NCBI GenBank assembly: GCA_035560415.1
Contig: DATMZG010000113.1
Span: forward strand, 1 to 45,097
Reading direction: 5' to 3'
Length of the DNA: 45,097 nt
From: DATMXT01 sp035560415
GTDB lineage: Bacteria > Bacillota > Clostridia > Oscillospirales > Feifaniaceae
This document shows positions 1 through 9,432 of this stretch, in pieces. The notes under the pieces were generated by a model. That model ran no database searches. It had not been told where the DNA came from and saw only the letters and a program-made list of their open reading frames with translations. A program made the position numbers and the translations under genes. Numbering within the stretch: position 1 is the first letter of the stretch; each line of letters starts with the position of its first letter.

Positions 1-31
1 GGGCGGCCGGCAGCATAGCCGGCCGCCCCTT
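1..31 (+). terminator. Rho-independent terminator of an upstream gene
   Basis: Positions 1-11 and 18-28 form a perfect 11-bp GC stem (GGGCGGCCGGC / GCCGGCCGCCC) with a six-base loop, followed by a short CTTT tail. It probably ends transcription of a gene lying before the window. The U-tract is short, so termination strength is uncertain. Confidence 0.7.
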
Positions 32-66
32 TGCATATCCTCTACTATCGAATGGAGGGGTGCAAA

Positions 67-552
67 GTGATCATCATGTCGATGAAACTGAATCAAACCT
101 GGCTGCGCATTGCGGCGGTCGTCATTCTCGCCATAGTGGTCGGACTCGTGGTCTGGAACATCGCGCGGCCGGGGGATGACGCCCAGACGGCTGCCACCGG
201 CGACATCGGCTCGATTAAGCTCAAAACAAATGAGGACAGAATCGCGTTTATCAGGAGCTTTGGGTGGGAGGTCAATGAGTCGGCCGTCGAGGTCATGGAG
301 GTCGCAATTCCCAAGGAGTTCGACGCGGTGTACAGCGCCTATTCCGAGCTTCAGAAGTCGCAGGGGCTCGACCTTCAAAAGTACGCCGGCAAGCGGGCAA
401 AGCGGTGGAGCTATGCGGTTTTGAACTACCCGGACCAGGAGGCCGAAGTGCGGGTCAACCTGCTCATCAGCGACAACAGACTCATTGCCTGCGACCTGTC
501 GAGCACCGAGCTGAACGGCTTTATGAGCGGGATTGCGGGTCCCAGTACCTGA
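67..552 (+). CDS. Small membrane-anchored DUF4830-like protein
   Basis: The protein has about 161 residues. A single hydrophobic segment (about residues 12-28) near the N-terminus acts as an uncleaved anchor or signal, and a soluble domain follows outside the membrane. The soluble part (NEDRIAFIRSFGWEV...) resembles DUF4830 proteins of Clostridia, whose function is unknown. I chose the GTG at 67 because GGAGGGG lies six bases upstream. The ATG codons at 76 and 82 are alternatives but sit further from that site. The gene converges on the serine hydrolase gene, and their 3' ends overlap by 32 bases. The family call is from recall, and no catalytic motif is visible. Confidence 0.7.
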   Translation: MIIMSMKLNQTWLRIAAVVILAIVVGLVVWNIARPGDDAQTAATGDIGSIKLKTNEDRIAFIRSFGWEVNESAVEVMEVAIPKEFDAVYSAYSELQKSQGLDLQKYAGKRAKRWSYAVLNYPDQEAEVRVNLLISDNRLIACDLSSTELNGFMSGIAGPST

Positions 553-1354
553 CAAACGCCCCGGCGACTTCCCCGATGAACTCCCACTGTCTGACCGACT
601 GCTCAGGGGTGCGGGGCCCCGCGGTCATGACGGTCAGCGCAAAGGAGAACCCGTCTCCGTAAAAGACACCGGCGTCATGCTCTAACCCCGGCATGTCGCC
701 TGTTTTGTGCGCGATTTTGACCTCCTCGCGCTCAAAGTCGTGGTCGTAGGGCCTCCAGAGCAGGCGGGGGAATTTGTGGTTGACCTGCTGCCTGAGGAGG
801 ATGTCAAGGGCGTCCTTGCAGTGGTCGGGCGACAGCAGCGTCCCCTTGGCAAGCCCCTTCATCAATTCATTCACATCGCCGGCCGCGGCCTCGTTTTCAA
901 TGCCGGCGGCCATTGCTGCGGTGTCCATCATTTTGCGCCGCCAATGAATGCGGTCAAGCCCGCAGCTGCTCAGAAATTCATGAATGCGCTGCGGGGTGAC
1001 GGCGTCGACCACCATGTTGGTGGCCATGTTGTCACTTAAAATGATCATGAGGGTCGCGAGGTCGTGCAAAGTGGGGGAGAGCCCCTCCTGCATGAAGCGC
1101 AGCACGCCGTCACCAAGGGTTGTGGCGGCCTTTGTCACCGCGATACGCTCCGAAAGCGCCAGCTCTCCGGCCTCTTCCATGGCGTAAGCCGTGCAGAGGA
1201 TGGGGAGCTTTATGATGCTGGCGCAGGGGAGGACCTCCTCCTCGTTCAAGGCGATGCGTTCCCCGGTTTCAAGGTTGACGGCGGCGACGGCCGATTTGCC
1301 CGGCAAGGCGGCCGCAAGGCGACCCAGCCAGTCCGTAAAGGCGGATTCGGTCAT
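521..1354 (-). CDS. Class A beta-lactamase-fold serine hydrolase
   Basis: This 277-residue protein carries the three serine-hydrolase boxes of the class A beta-lactamase/PBP fold: S46-I-I-K49 (nucleophile and base), S107-D-N109, and K217-T-G219. No signal peptide is seen, so the product may be cytoplasmic, unlike a true secreted beta-lactamase. I cannot find the omega-loop Glu (Glu166 in class A numbering) needed to deacylate penicillins. A DD-peptidase, esterase or amidase-like role is therefore as likely as antibiotic resistance. The ATG overlaps the TGA of the upstream oxidoreductase as ATGA and has GGGGGAGG ahead of it, so the two genes are translationally coupled. Confidence 0.82.
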   Translation of the reverse strand: MTESAFTDWLGRLAAALPGKSAVAAVNLETGERIALNEEEVLPCASIIKLPILCTAYAMEEAGELALSERIAVTKAATTLGDGVLRFMQEGLSPTLHDLATLMIILSDNMATNMVVDAVTPQRIHEFLSSCGLDRIHWRRKMMDTAAMAAGIENEAAAGDVNELMKGLAKGTLLSPDHCKDALDILLRQQVNHKFPRLLWRPYDHDFEREEVKIAHKTGDMPGLEHDAGVFYGDGFSFALTVMTAGPRTPEQSVRQWEFIGEVAGAFVRYWDPQSRS

Positions 1355-3033
1355 GCTTTAACCTCCCCCGCAAACAGCTCAGGGTAGAACATGTTGTAGC
1401 TCGACACGCCGCCCTCAAGGGTGTAGACCTCCTCAAAGCCGAAGTGCTGGAGCATGCGCTGGCCGGAGTAGGCCCTTTGTCCGACGACGCAGACGACGAC
1501 GACCGGCACGCCCTTGGGGATTTCTCCATGCCGGGCGACGATCTCGTCGAGCGGAATGTTGATGGAGCCGGGAATGGCGCCCTGCGCAAATTCGGGACGA
1601 TACCGCACGTCGACAATGGCCGCACCGTGGGCGACGAGGGCCGGCAGCTCCTCAAAAGTGGTCAGCGAGAGCAGCCCGTCGTCGAGGTTGGCGGCGACGT
1701 AGCCAATCATGTTCAGAGGGTCCTTGGGGCCGTTGAAGGGCGGGGCGTAGGCGTACTCCATGTCGGCGAGGTCGTAGACCGTCCAGCCCGACTTGATGGC
1801 GGTGGCGACGGCGTCAATGCGCTTGTCGACGCCGGCCTGTCCTAACCCCTGCGCGCCTAAGAGCTGCCCCGTCGCCTTGTCGTAGACGACTTTGAGCGCC
1901 ATCCTCGTGACGCCGGGGTAGTAGGAGGCGTGGTCGGGGGCGTGCATCACGATGGCTGCGGCGTCGTAGCCCGCGGCTTTGGCTGCGGCTAAAGTGAACC
2001 CCGTCTTTGCGATGACGTGCTCAAAGAGCTTTGTGATGCCGGTGCCGACGGCGCCGCCGAAAGTCTGTTGCGTGAGGGCGGGGGCCTCGCGGCCCGAGGC
2101 GATGTGGTCGGCGATGATGCGGGCCTGCCTTTTGGCGTGCCAGGCGAGGGCCAGCGTCATGTCCTGCCCCGTGATGCGGTTGTAAATGACCGTAACGTCC
2201 CCCGCCGCGTAAATGTCGGGGTCACTGGTCTGCATCGTGTCTCGGGAGACCTTGATATAGCCGCGGGGGTCGAGCAGGAGGCCGGCGTCCTTGGCAATTT
2301 TGCTGTTCGGGACAATGCCTGCCGCCGTCACGACAAAGTCAAAGCCGTCCTTGACGCCGTTTGACAGCGTGAAAAGACCTGTCTCCTTATCGTAGGCGTC
2401 GACCTTGGTGTCGGTGTAGACCGTGACGCCGTGTTCTTTCAAAATGCGCTCAATGGCCTTGCTGTATTCGCTGTCCATCACGGGGAGGCAGGCGGGCGCC
2501 AGCTCAACTAACGTGAGGTCAATGCCTTTCATGCACAGGTTTTCGACCACTTCAAGCCCGATGAAGCCGGAGCCGATGACAAGGCCTTTTTTGGCGTCCT
2601 TAATATAGGCCATGAGGTTGTCGAGGTCGGCCATGTCCCTGAGGTTGGTCACGTTTTTGCAGTGCTCAATTCCGGCGATGCCGGAGGGGCGCCCCGCTGC
2701 GCCTGTGGCGATGACCAGTTTGTCGTAGGGGGCCTCAAAGGGGCCGGCGGGGCCCGCGACCGTCACGGTCTTTTTGCCGCGGTTGATGGCCGTGACCTCG
2801 TGCATGCACAGGACGTCGACGTCGTACATGCCCTTCATGCGCTCGGGGGTCTGAAGCAGCAGCGCCTCACGCTTTGCGATGGTGCCGGAGAGGTGATAGG
2901 GCATTCCGCAGTTTGCAAAGGAGATGAAGCCGCCTTTTTCGTAGACCGTGATTTTCGCGTCGCCCGAGAGCCTGCGAAGGCGGGTGGCGACGGACACGCC
3001 GCCGGCCACGCCGCCGATGATGACTACATTCAA
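1351..3033 (-). CDS. CoA-disulfide reductase with C-terminal rhodanese domain
   Basis: This 560-residue flavoprotein is predicted to use NAD(P)H to reduce CoA disulfide, persulfides or polysulfides in the cytoplasm. The FAD-binding GGVAGG lies at residues 7-12, and the single redox Cys42 is in FANCGMPYH, as in CoADR enzymes. The NAD(P)H site is VIGSGFIGLE (152-161), and the FAD ribityl motif DIYAAGDV ends at 280. YAPPF near 429 matches the CoADR catalytic tyrosine region. A rhodanese domain (about 460-555) has its active Cys515 in CVVGQRA. This matches the CoADR-RHD subgroup. The start is TTG at 3033, with GGAGG eight bases upstream and LNVVIIGG as the typical N-terminus. An ATG further upstream is possible but lacks that ribosome site. 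Confidence 0.92.
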   Translation of the reverse strand: MNVVIIGGVAGGVSVATRLRRLSGDAKITVYEKGGFISFANCGMPYHLSGTIAKREALLLQTPERMKGMYDVDVLCMHEVTAINRGKKTVTVAGPAGPFEAPYDKLVIATGAAGRPSGIAGIEHCKNVTNLRDMADLDNLMAYIKDAKKGLVIGSGFIGLEVVENLCMKGIDLTLVELAPACLPVMDSEYSKAIERILKEHGVTVYTDTKVDAYDKETGLFTLSNGVKDGFDFVVTAAGIVPNSKIAKDAGLLLDPRGYIKVSRDTMQTSDPDIYAAGDVTVIYNRITGQDMTLALAWHAKRQARIIADHIASGREAPALTQQTFGGAVGTGITKLFEHVIAKTGFTLAAAKAAGYDAAAIVMHAPDHASYYPGVTRMALKVVYDKATGQLLGAQGLGQAGVDKRIDAVATAIKSGWTVYDLADMEYAYAPPFNGPKDPLNMIGYVAANLDDGLLSLTTFEELPALVAHGAAIVDVRYRPEFAQGAIPGSINIPLDEIVARHGEIPKGVPVVVVCVVGQRAYSGQRMLQHFGFEEVYTLEGGVSSYNMFYPELFAGEVKA

Positions 3034-3075
3034 TTTGTATACCTCCAGATGATATCTCTGAAAATCGCACATTCA

Positions 3076-3104
3076 ATTATACAAATTTTAATTCGTCCTG
3101 TAAA
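3076..3104 (-). promoter_or_regulatory. Sigma-A promoter of the CoA-disulfide reductase operon
   Basis: On the minus strand TTTACA (3104-3099) and a perfect TATAAT (3081-3076) are separated by 17 bases. The start codon lies about 43 bases downstream. It is divergent from the hppA promoter. Confidence 0.75.
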
Positions 3105-3188
3105 GACGTTGTTTTCGACATGAGTCGGTGCATTTGTAGAATTATTTTGTAACCGAACTGTGTTTTTTTATTTTAACTGAGTAAAATG

Positions 3189-3217
3189 TTGACATCGCAC
3201 TGTTATAAGTATACAAT
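3189..3217 (+). promoter_or_regulatory. Sigma-A promoter of hppA
   Basis: A perfect TTGACA (3189-3194) and TACAAT (3212-3217) are 17 bases apart. The leader is about 45 bases and contains a small TTCG-TTAG-CGAA hairpin before the AAAGAGGTG ribosome site. Confidence 0.85.
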
Positions 3218-3266
3218 AATTCTGCTATTTCGTTAGCGAAGTTAAACTATTAAAGAGGTGTGAAAA

Positions 3267-5351
<2,085 letters not shown>

Positions 5352-5372
5352 AAACGAATTTAGTTAAATCTG

Positions 5373-5404
5373 AGAAGCGGCGCATTTGCGCCGCTTCTTG
5401 CTTT
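5373..5404 (+). terminator. Rho-independent terminator after hppA
   Basis: An 11-bp stem (5373-5383 with 5388-5398, AGAAGCGGCGC / GCGCCGCTTCT) and a four-base loop are followed by TGCTTTT. Its right edge overlaps the -35 of the next promoter. Confidence 0.8.
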
Positions 5405-5426
5405 TAGCTGAAAAAAGAGCTATAAT
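5398..5426 (+). promoter_or_regulatory. Sigma-A promoter of the MATE gene
   Basis: TTGCTT (5398-5403) and a perfect TATAAT (5421-5426) are 17 bases apart. A transcript from here would carry a leader of roughly 120 bases before the MATE start. Confidence 0.75.
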
Positions 5427-5432
5427 GTCGTG

Positions 5433-5530
5433 TATGACCGGCGCTTTGGTTTTTGCAGGACCAAAGCTTTGGGCGCATTTTACGCCTTCCGGCCCCAAGT
5501 GGCTGTCCTTTGCGGGGCGGTCTCAATTTT
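5433..5530 (+). promoter_or_regulatory. Structured 5' leader of the MATE gene, function unknown
   Basis: The leader holds a perfect 8-bp hairpin, GCTTTGGT (5443-5450) with ACCAAAGC (5460-5467) and a nine-base loop. A GGCG/CGCC stem follows at 5472-5475 with 5483-5486, and then a possible GCCCC/GGGGC pairing. No U-tract follows the hairpins. I do not recognise a known riboswitch class; attenuation or ligand control is a guess based on position ahead of a transporter. Confidence 0.35.
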
Positions 5531-5552
5531 ATGTGGAAGGCATGATTTTCAT

Positions 5553-6968
5553 ATGGCCAGACCAAGAACCAGCGAAGAAAAATACGAACAGATGCTCAAC
5601 ACCCCCATTCGGCGGCTCATATGCCAGCTCGCCATTCCGACCATGATCAGCATGTTGGTCACTTCGGTGTACAACATGGCCGACACCTATTTTGTCGGCA
5701 AAATCGGCACCAGCGCGACGGGCGGCGTCGGCGTGGCCTTTCCGCTCATGATGATCATTCAGGCCATCGGCTTCACGTTCGGAATGGGCAGTGGCAACCG
5801 CATCTCGCGGCTACTCGGCCAAAAAGAGGAGGATGAGGCCGCCAAAGTCGCCTCCACGGGGTTTTTCACGACCTTTTTTCTCGGCTGTGTGCTCGCGGTC
5901 ATCGGGTTAATTTTCCTTGACCCGCTTGTAGAGCTGCTCGGCGCGACCGAGACCATCGCGCCCTACGCCAAGGACTATATTCAATATATTCTCATCGGCA
6001 CGCCCTTCATGGCCTCCTCCTTTGTGCTCAACAACGTCCTGCGGTATCAGGGCAGCGCCTTTTACGCCATGCTCGGCATTGCGACCGGAGGCATTCTCAA
6101 CATCGGGCTCGACCCGCTCTTCATGTTCACGTTTGGCTTTGGGACCGCCGGCGCCGCCATGGCCACCATTTTGAGCCAGTTCATCAGTTTTTGCATATTG
6201 CTTTTCAATCAGGGCAAAAACGGCAACCTGAGGCTGACCATTAAAAACTTCTCGCCCAAGTGGGAGATGTATAAGGAGATTCTCAAAATCGGCCTGCCCT
6301 CGTTTTACCGGCAGGGCATCGCCTCCATTGCGACGGTGCTGCTCAACTTTGCGGCGGGAGGCTACGGCGACGCGGCCATTGCGGCGATGTCGGTCGTCAG
6401 CAAAGTGCTGATGCTGGCCTTCTCGGCGCTCTTAGGCTTCGGGCAGGGCTTTCAGCCGGCCTGCGGCTTCAACTACGGCGCAAAGAAGTACGACCGCGTG
6501 CGGGAGGGCTTTTGGTTTTGCGTCAGGACCGGCGCCATCGGGCTTGCCGTCCTGTGCCTCATCGCCTTTCCCTTCTCCGAACAGATCATCACAATTTTCC
6601 GGCGGGGCGACCCCGAGGTCATTCGCATCGGAGCCCTTGCCCTGCGGCTCAACCTTGCGGTTTTCCCGCTTCAGGCCTGGGTTGTCGTCTGCAACATGTT
6701 CATGCAGAACATCGGCGAAGTGAGAACCGCCTCCATCCTGTCGCTTGCAAGACAGGGGCTCTTCTTCATTCCGGCCATTTTGACCCTGCCGCATTTCTTC
6801 GGGCTGTTCGGGGTCCAGATCACTCAGCCGGCGGCCGACCTCGCAACCTTTTGCCTCGCGCTGCCGCTTGGAATTAAGGTGCTGGGACGGCTCAAAGCGC
6901 TTGAAGAATCGGAAAATGCGCCCCCGCAGATGGAGCAGTTATCTTCAGAATCAGAAGGGGATATCTGA
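5553..6968 (+). CDS. MATE-family multidrug/Na+ antiporter
   Basis: This predicted 471-residue, twelve-helix efflux protein of the MATE family exports drugs or metabolites in exchange for Na+ or H+. The N-terminus after the start (PIRRLICQLAIPTMISMLV, then NMADTYFVGKIG) is the typical MATE entry with the first two helices. A second half-repeat begins near KIGLPSFYRQGI, as expected for the duplicated fold. The reading frame stays open upstream to 5430, but ATG 5553 gives the normal family N-terminus. A weak GGAAGG lies 12 bases ahead of it. Substrate cannot be deduced. The gene is monocistronic, between its own promoter and a terminator shared with murC. Confidence 0.9.
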   Translation: MARPRTSEEKYEQMLNTPIRRLICQLAIPTMISMLVTSVYNMADTYFVGKIGTSATGGVGVAFPLMMIIQAIGFTFGMGSGNRISRLLGQKEEDEAAKVASTGFFTTFFLGCVLAVIGLIFLDPLVELLGATETIAPYAKDYIQYILIGTPFMASSFVLNNVLRYQGSAFYAMLGIATGGILNIGLDPLFMFTFGFGTAGAAMATILSQFISFCILLFNQGKNGNLRLTIKNFSPKWEMYKEILKIGLPSFYRQGIASIATVLLNFAAGGYGDAAIAAMSVVSKVLMLAFSALLGFGQGFQPACGFNYGAKKYDRVREGFWFCVRTGAIGLAVLCLIAFPFSEQIITIFRRGDPEVIRIGALALRLNLAVFPLQAWVVVCNMFMQNIGEVRTASILSLARQGLFFIPAILTLPHFFGLFGVQITQPAADLATFCLALPLGIKVLGRLKALEESENAPPQMEQLSSESEGDI

Positions 6969-6978
6969 TTTCCCGGAC

Positions 6979-7013
6979 AAAAAATGCGCCCTTTATCAGG
7001 GCGCATTTTTTAT
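6979..7013. terminator. Bidirectional terminator between MATE gene and murC
   Basis: The stem AAAAAATGCGCCCT with AGGGCGCATTTTTT is closed by a TTATC loop. A-tract and T-tract flank it symmetrically, so it can stop transcription from both converging genes. Confidence 0.9.
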
Positions 7014-7025
7014 ATCAGGCTTTAC

Positions 7026-8390
7026 TCAGCCCTCGACCATGTCTTCGCCAAGCCTGTAGACGTTGCCGGCCCCCATTGTGATGAGCAGGTCGCCGGGCTT
7101 TAATTTCGATAAGAGCAGCGCCTTGGCGTCGTCAAAGGAGGCGCAGTAGACGGCCCCCGGAATGTCCGCGGCAAGCCCCGCGGACGTGACGGCGGGGTCC
7201 GGCTTCTCGCGGGCTGCGTAGATGTCGAGCAGCACCGCGTGGTCGCAGAGTGTCAGGGCCCCGGCGAAGTCGTTCCACAGTGCCTTTGTGCGGGAGTAGG
7301 TGTGGGGCTGGAAGACGCACCAGATGTCGCCGGGGTAGACGGTGCGGGCCGCGGTCAGGGTGGCTTTGATTTCGGACGGGTGGTGGGCGTAGTCGTCAAT
7401 GACGGTCACGTCCCCGATGCGCCCCTTGTACTCAAAGCGGCGGCAGGCCCCGCCAAAGGAGGCGAGGGCGGGCAGCAAAACGCCGTAGGGGATGTCAAGC
7501 CTGCGGCAGGCGGCGATGGCGGCCAGGGCGTTTGCGACGTTGTGCAGGCCCGGAATCGAGAGCTGGCAGACCCCCTGCATCTTTCCGCCCTCATAGACTT
7601 CAAACCGGGGGCAGCCCGGTCCCTTGAAGGGCACCGCGTAGTAGTCACACGAGGGGTCTTTTAGCGAAAACCAAATGATGCCGCCCTTGTGGTTTTTTAA
7701 TGCCCGGCGCACGGCCTCGCTGTCGCCGTTTGCGACGACGGCCCCGCCCGGCAGCGTCAGGTCGGCGTAGGCGGCAAAGGACTTTTCAATGTCGGCGAGG
7801 TCCTTGAAGTAGTCGAGGTGATCCTCCTCAATGTTGAGAATGACGGTGACTGCCGAGCGAAAGTGCAAAAAGGAGTCGACATATTCGCAGGCCTCATAGA
7901 CGATTTTGTCCGACCGGCCGATGCGGAAGTTGTGCCCGATGAGGGGCAGCGTGCCGCCGATGAGCACGGTGGGGTCGACGTCTGCGGCGATGAGGGCCTG
8001 CGCAATCATGGAAGTGCAGGTCGTCTTGCCGTGGGTGCCCGAGACCCCGATGGGGAAGGCGTACCCCGAGAGGATGTAGCCGAGGAATGCCGACCGCTCG
8101 ACGGTCGGAATGCCGGCGGCGCGGGCCGCCGCAAGCTCCGGATTGTCCTGCTTGACGGCCGCGGTGTAGACGACAAGCTCGGCCCCTTTGATGTTTTCGG
8201 CCGCGTGGCCCACATGCACAGCTATGCCGTCTTGGCGCAGTTCCTCCACGGCGTCGCTGTCCTGCATGTCGGAGCCGGTGACGGCGCAGCCGCGCAGCTT
8301 GGCGATGCAGGCGAGGGCGGACATGCTGACGCCGCCGATTCCTACGAAATGTATCGATTTAAAGCCTGAAAAGTCCGTCATTTCAGTCAT
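7026..8390 (-). CDS. murC: UDP-N-acetylmuramate--L-alanine ligase
   Basis: This 454-residue cytoplasmic enzyme adds L-alanine to UDP-MurNAc with ATP, the first step of the peptidoglycan stem peptide. The N-terminal nucleotide-sugar domain has FVGIGGVSMSALA (residues 15-27). The central ATPase domain has GTHGKTT (118-124), and the C-terminal Mur ligase domain has YAHHPSEIKATL. Length is typical. I chose ATG 8390 because GAGG lies six bases upstream; the longer GTG-like start four codons earlier has no ribosome site. No other mur gene adjoins it, which is common in Clostridia. Confidence 0.97.
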   Translation of the reverse strand: MTEMTDFSGFKSIHFVGIGGVSMSALACIAKLRGCAVTGSDMQDSDAVEELRQDGIAVHVGHAAENIKGAELVVYTAAVKQDNPELAAARAAGIPTVERSAFLGYILSGYAFPIGVSGTHGKTTCTSMIAQALIAADVDPTVLIGGTLPLIGHNFRIGRSDKIVYEACEYVDSFLHFRSAVTVILNIEEDHLDYFKDLADIEKSFAAYADLTLPGGAVVANGDSEAVRRALKNHKGGIIWFSLKDPSCDYYAVPFKGPGCPRFEVYEGGKMQGVCQLSIPGLHNVANALAAIAACRRLDIPYGVLLPALASFGGACRRFEYKGRIGDVTVIDDYAHHPSEIKATLTAARTVYPGDIWCVFQPHTYSRTKALWNDFAGALTLCDHAVLLDIYAAREKPDPAVTSAGLAADIPGAVYCASFDDAKALLLSKLKPGDLLITMGAGNVYRLGEDMVEG

Positions 8391-8431
8391 ACTTGGCCTC
8401 ACATTCTTTTCGAGTTACGAGCACATACATT

Positions 8432-8460
8432 AGTATACGTCATTTGGGAAAAAATTAAAA
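8432..8460 (-). promoter_or_regulatory. Possible sigma-A promoter of murC
   Basis: On the minus strand a weak TTTTAA (8460-8455) and TATACT (8437-8432) are 17 bases apart, about 42 bases ahead of the start codon. The -35 is poor. Confidence 0.4.
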
Positions 8461-8493
8461 TAATTTTTGGGAATTTTGCCGTCAAAGTTGCTC

Positions 8494-8521
8494 TTGTCAG
8501 CCAAACATGGTATAGTATAAA
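8494..8521 (+). promoter_or_regulatory. Promoter of the sensor-hydrogenase operon
   Basis: TTGTCA (8494-8499) and TATAAA (8516-8521) are 16 bases apart. The leader to the first gene is about 130 bases. A TTGTTAA sequence at 8528-8534, equal to one half of the clostridial Rex operator consensus, lies at the likely transcription start, but its partner half is poor. Confidence 0.6.
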
Positions 8522-8658
8522 CGGCTATTGTTAACGATTCTACGATGTACCGTATGTTTTTCAGAAGAATTTTAACCCCCGAAAACTGCTGCCGGCATAG
8601 CATGTGAAAAAGGGCATTTTAAGAAACGCTTGAAAAACTTTAAATAGGGAGGACGGCA

Positions 8659-9003
8659 ATGAAACTGAGCGAGGTCAGGGACCTGCTTGCGGCGCAGGTC
8701 ATCTGCTGTGAGGACCAGCTCGGCCGGGAAGCGGTCGGCGCTTGCGCAAGCGATATGATGAGCGACGTGCTGGCTCTGGGCAAGAGCAAATCCGTACTTA
8801 TCACAGGCCTTCTGAATCCCCAGGTCGTGCGCACGGCCGAGATGATGGACATGATCTGCATCGTCTTTGTCCGCAACAAGCAGCCCGACAGCACCATCGT
8901 ACGCCTTGCGAAAGACCGGGAAATCGTGCTCATGAGCACCGATTCCCCCATGTATCAGGTCAGCGGCACACTCTATTCGGCGGGACTCGGCGGGGAGGTT
9001 TAA
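8659..9003 (+). CDS. DRTGG-domain protein
   Basis: This 114-residue protein is almost all one DRTGG-like domain, the small regulatory fold found in some phosphotransacetylases and CBS proteins, here standing alone. Conserved-looking parts include the N-terminal MKLSEV, the SDMMSDVLA segment (about 47-55), TGLLNPQVVRTAEMMDM in the middle, and a late IVLMST strand. No catalytic residues are visible, so a sensing or docking role is inferred. It opens a five-gene operon with a second DRTGG protein at 10774. The ribosome site is AGGGAGGA ten bases before ATG 8659. The domain call is from recall of clostridial hydrogenase neighbourhoods. Confidence 0.75.
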   Translation: MKLSEVRDLLAAQVICCEDQLGREAVGACASDMMSDVLALGKSKSVLITGLLNPQVVRTAEMMDMICIVFVRNKQPDSTIVRLAKDREIVLMSTDSPMYQVSGTLYSAGLGGEV

Positions 9004-9006
9004 AGT

Positions 9007-9429
9007 TTGAGCGAATCACTGTTCATTGAGTACGAAATCAGCGGCGACGACTTCACGACGGCCGGTGAGGCTTCGAGCGACGTCAAGCGCATGCTGCGGC
9101 AGGTCGGCATGTCGCCGGATTTCGTGCGAAGGGTGTCGGTCGCCATGTATGAAGGGGAGATCAACATCGTCATTCACGCCCACGGCGGCAAGGCCGCGGT
9201 CACGGTCGAACCGACCCACGTGAAAGTCGTACTCACGGACAGCGGCCCCGGCATTCCCGATGTGGAGCTCGCGATGAAAGAGGGCTACACGACGGCGCCG
9301 GACAGCGTCCGGTCGCTCGGGTTTGGCGCCGGCATGGGCCTGCCCAACATGAAAAGGTATTCCGACAGCCTTTTGATTGAATCCACCGTCGGAGTCGGAA
9401 CTACGGTGACGATGGACTTCTATACTTAA
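9007..9429 (+). CDS. RsbW-like HATPase, stand-alone anti-sigma-type kinase fold
   Basis: This 140-residue GHKL ATP-binding protein has the N-box (YEGEINIVIHA, about residues 49-59), the G1 box DSGPGIPD, and the G2 region GFGAGMGLPNMKRYSD. It has no dimerisation/His-phosphotransfer domain, so it resembles RsbW/SpoIIAB anti-sigma kinases rather than a histidine kinase. No anti-anti-sigma (STAS) partner or sigma gene is nearby, so the target is unknown. It follows the DRTGG gene by three bases with TTG as start and precedes the hydrogenase-like gene by three bases, which implies tight co-expression. Confidence 0.85.
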   Translation: MSESLFIEYEISGDDFTTAGEASSDVKRMLRQVGMSPDFVRRVSVAMYEGEINIVIHAHGGKAAVTVEPTHVKVVLTDSGPGIPDVELAMKEGYTTAPDSVRSLGFGAGMGLPNMKRYSDSLLIESTVGVGTTVTMDFYT

Positions 9430-9432
9430 ATT

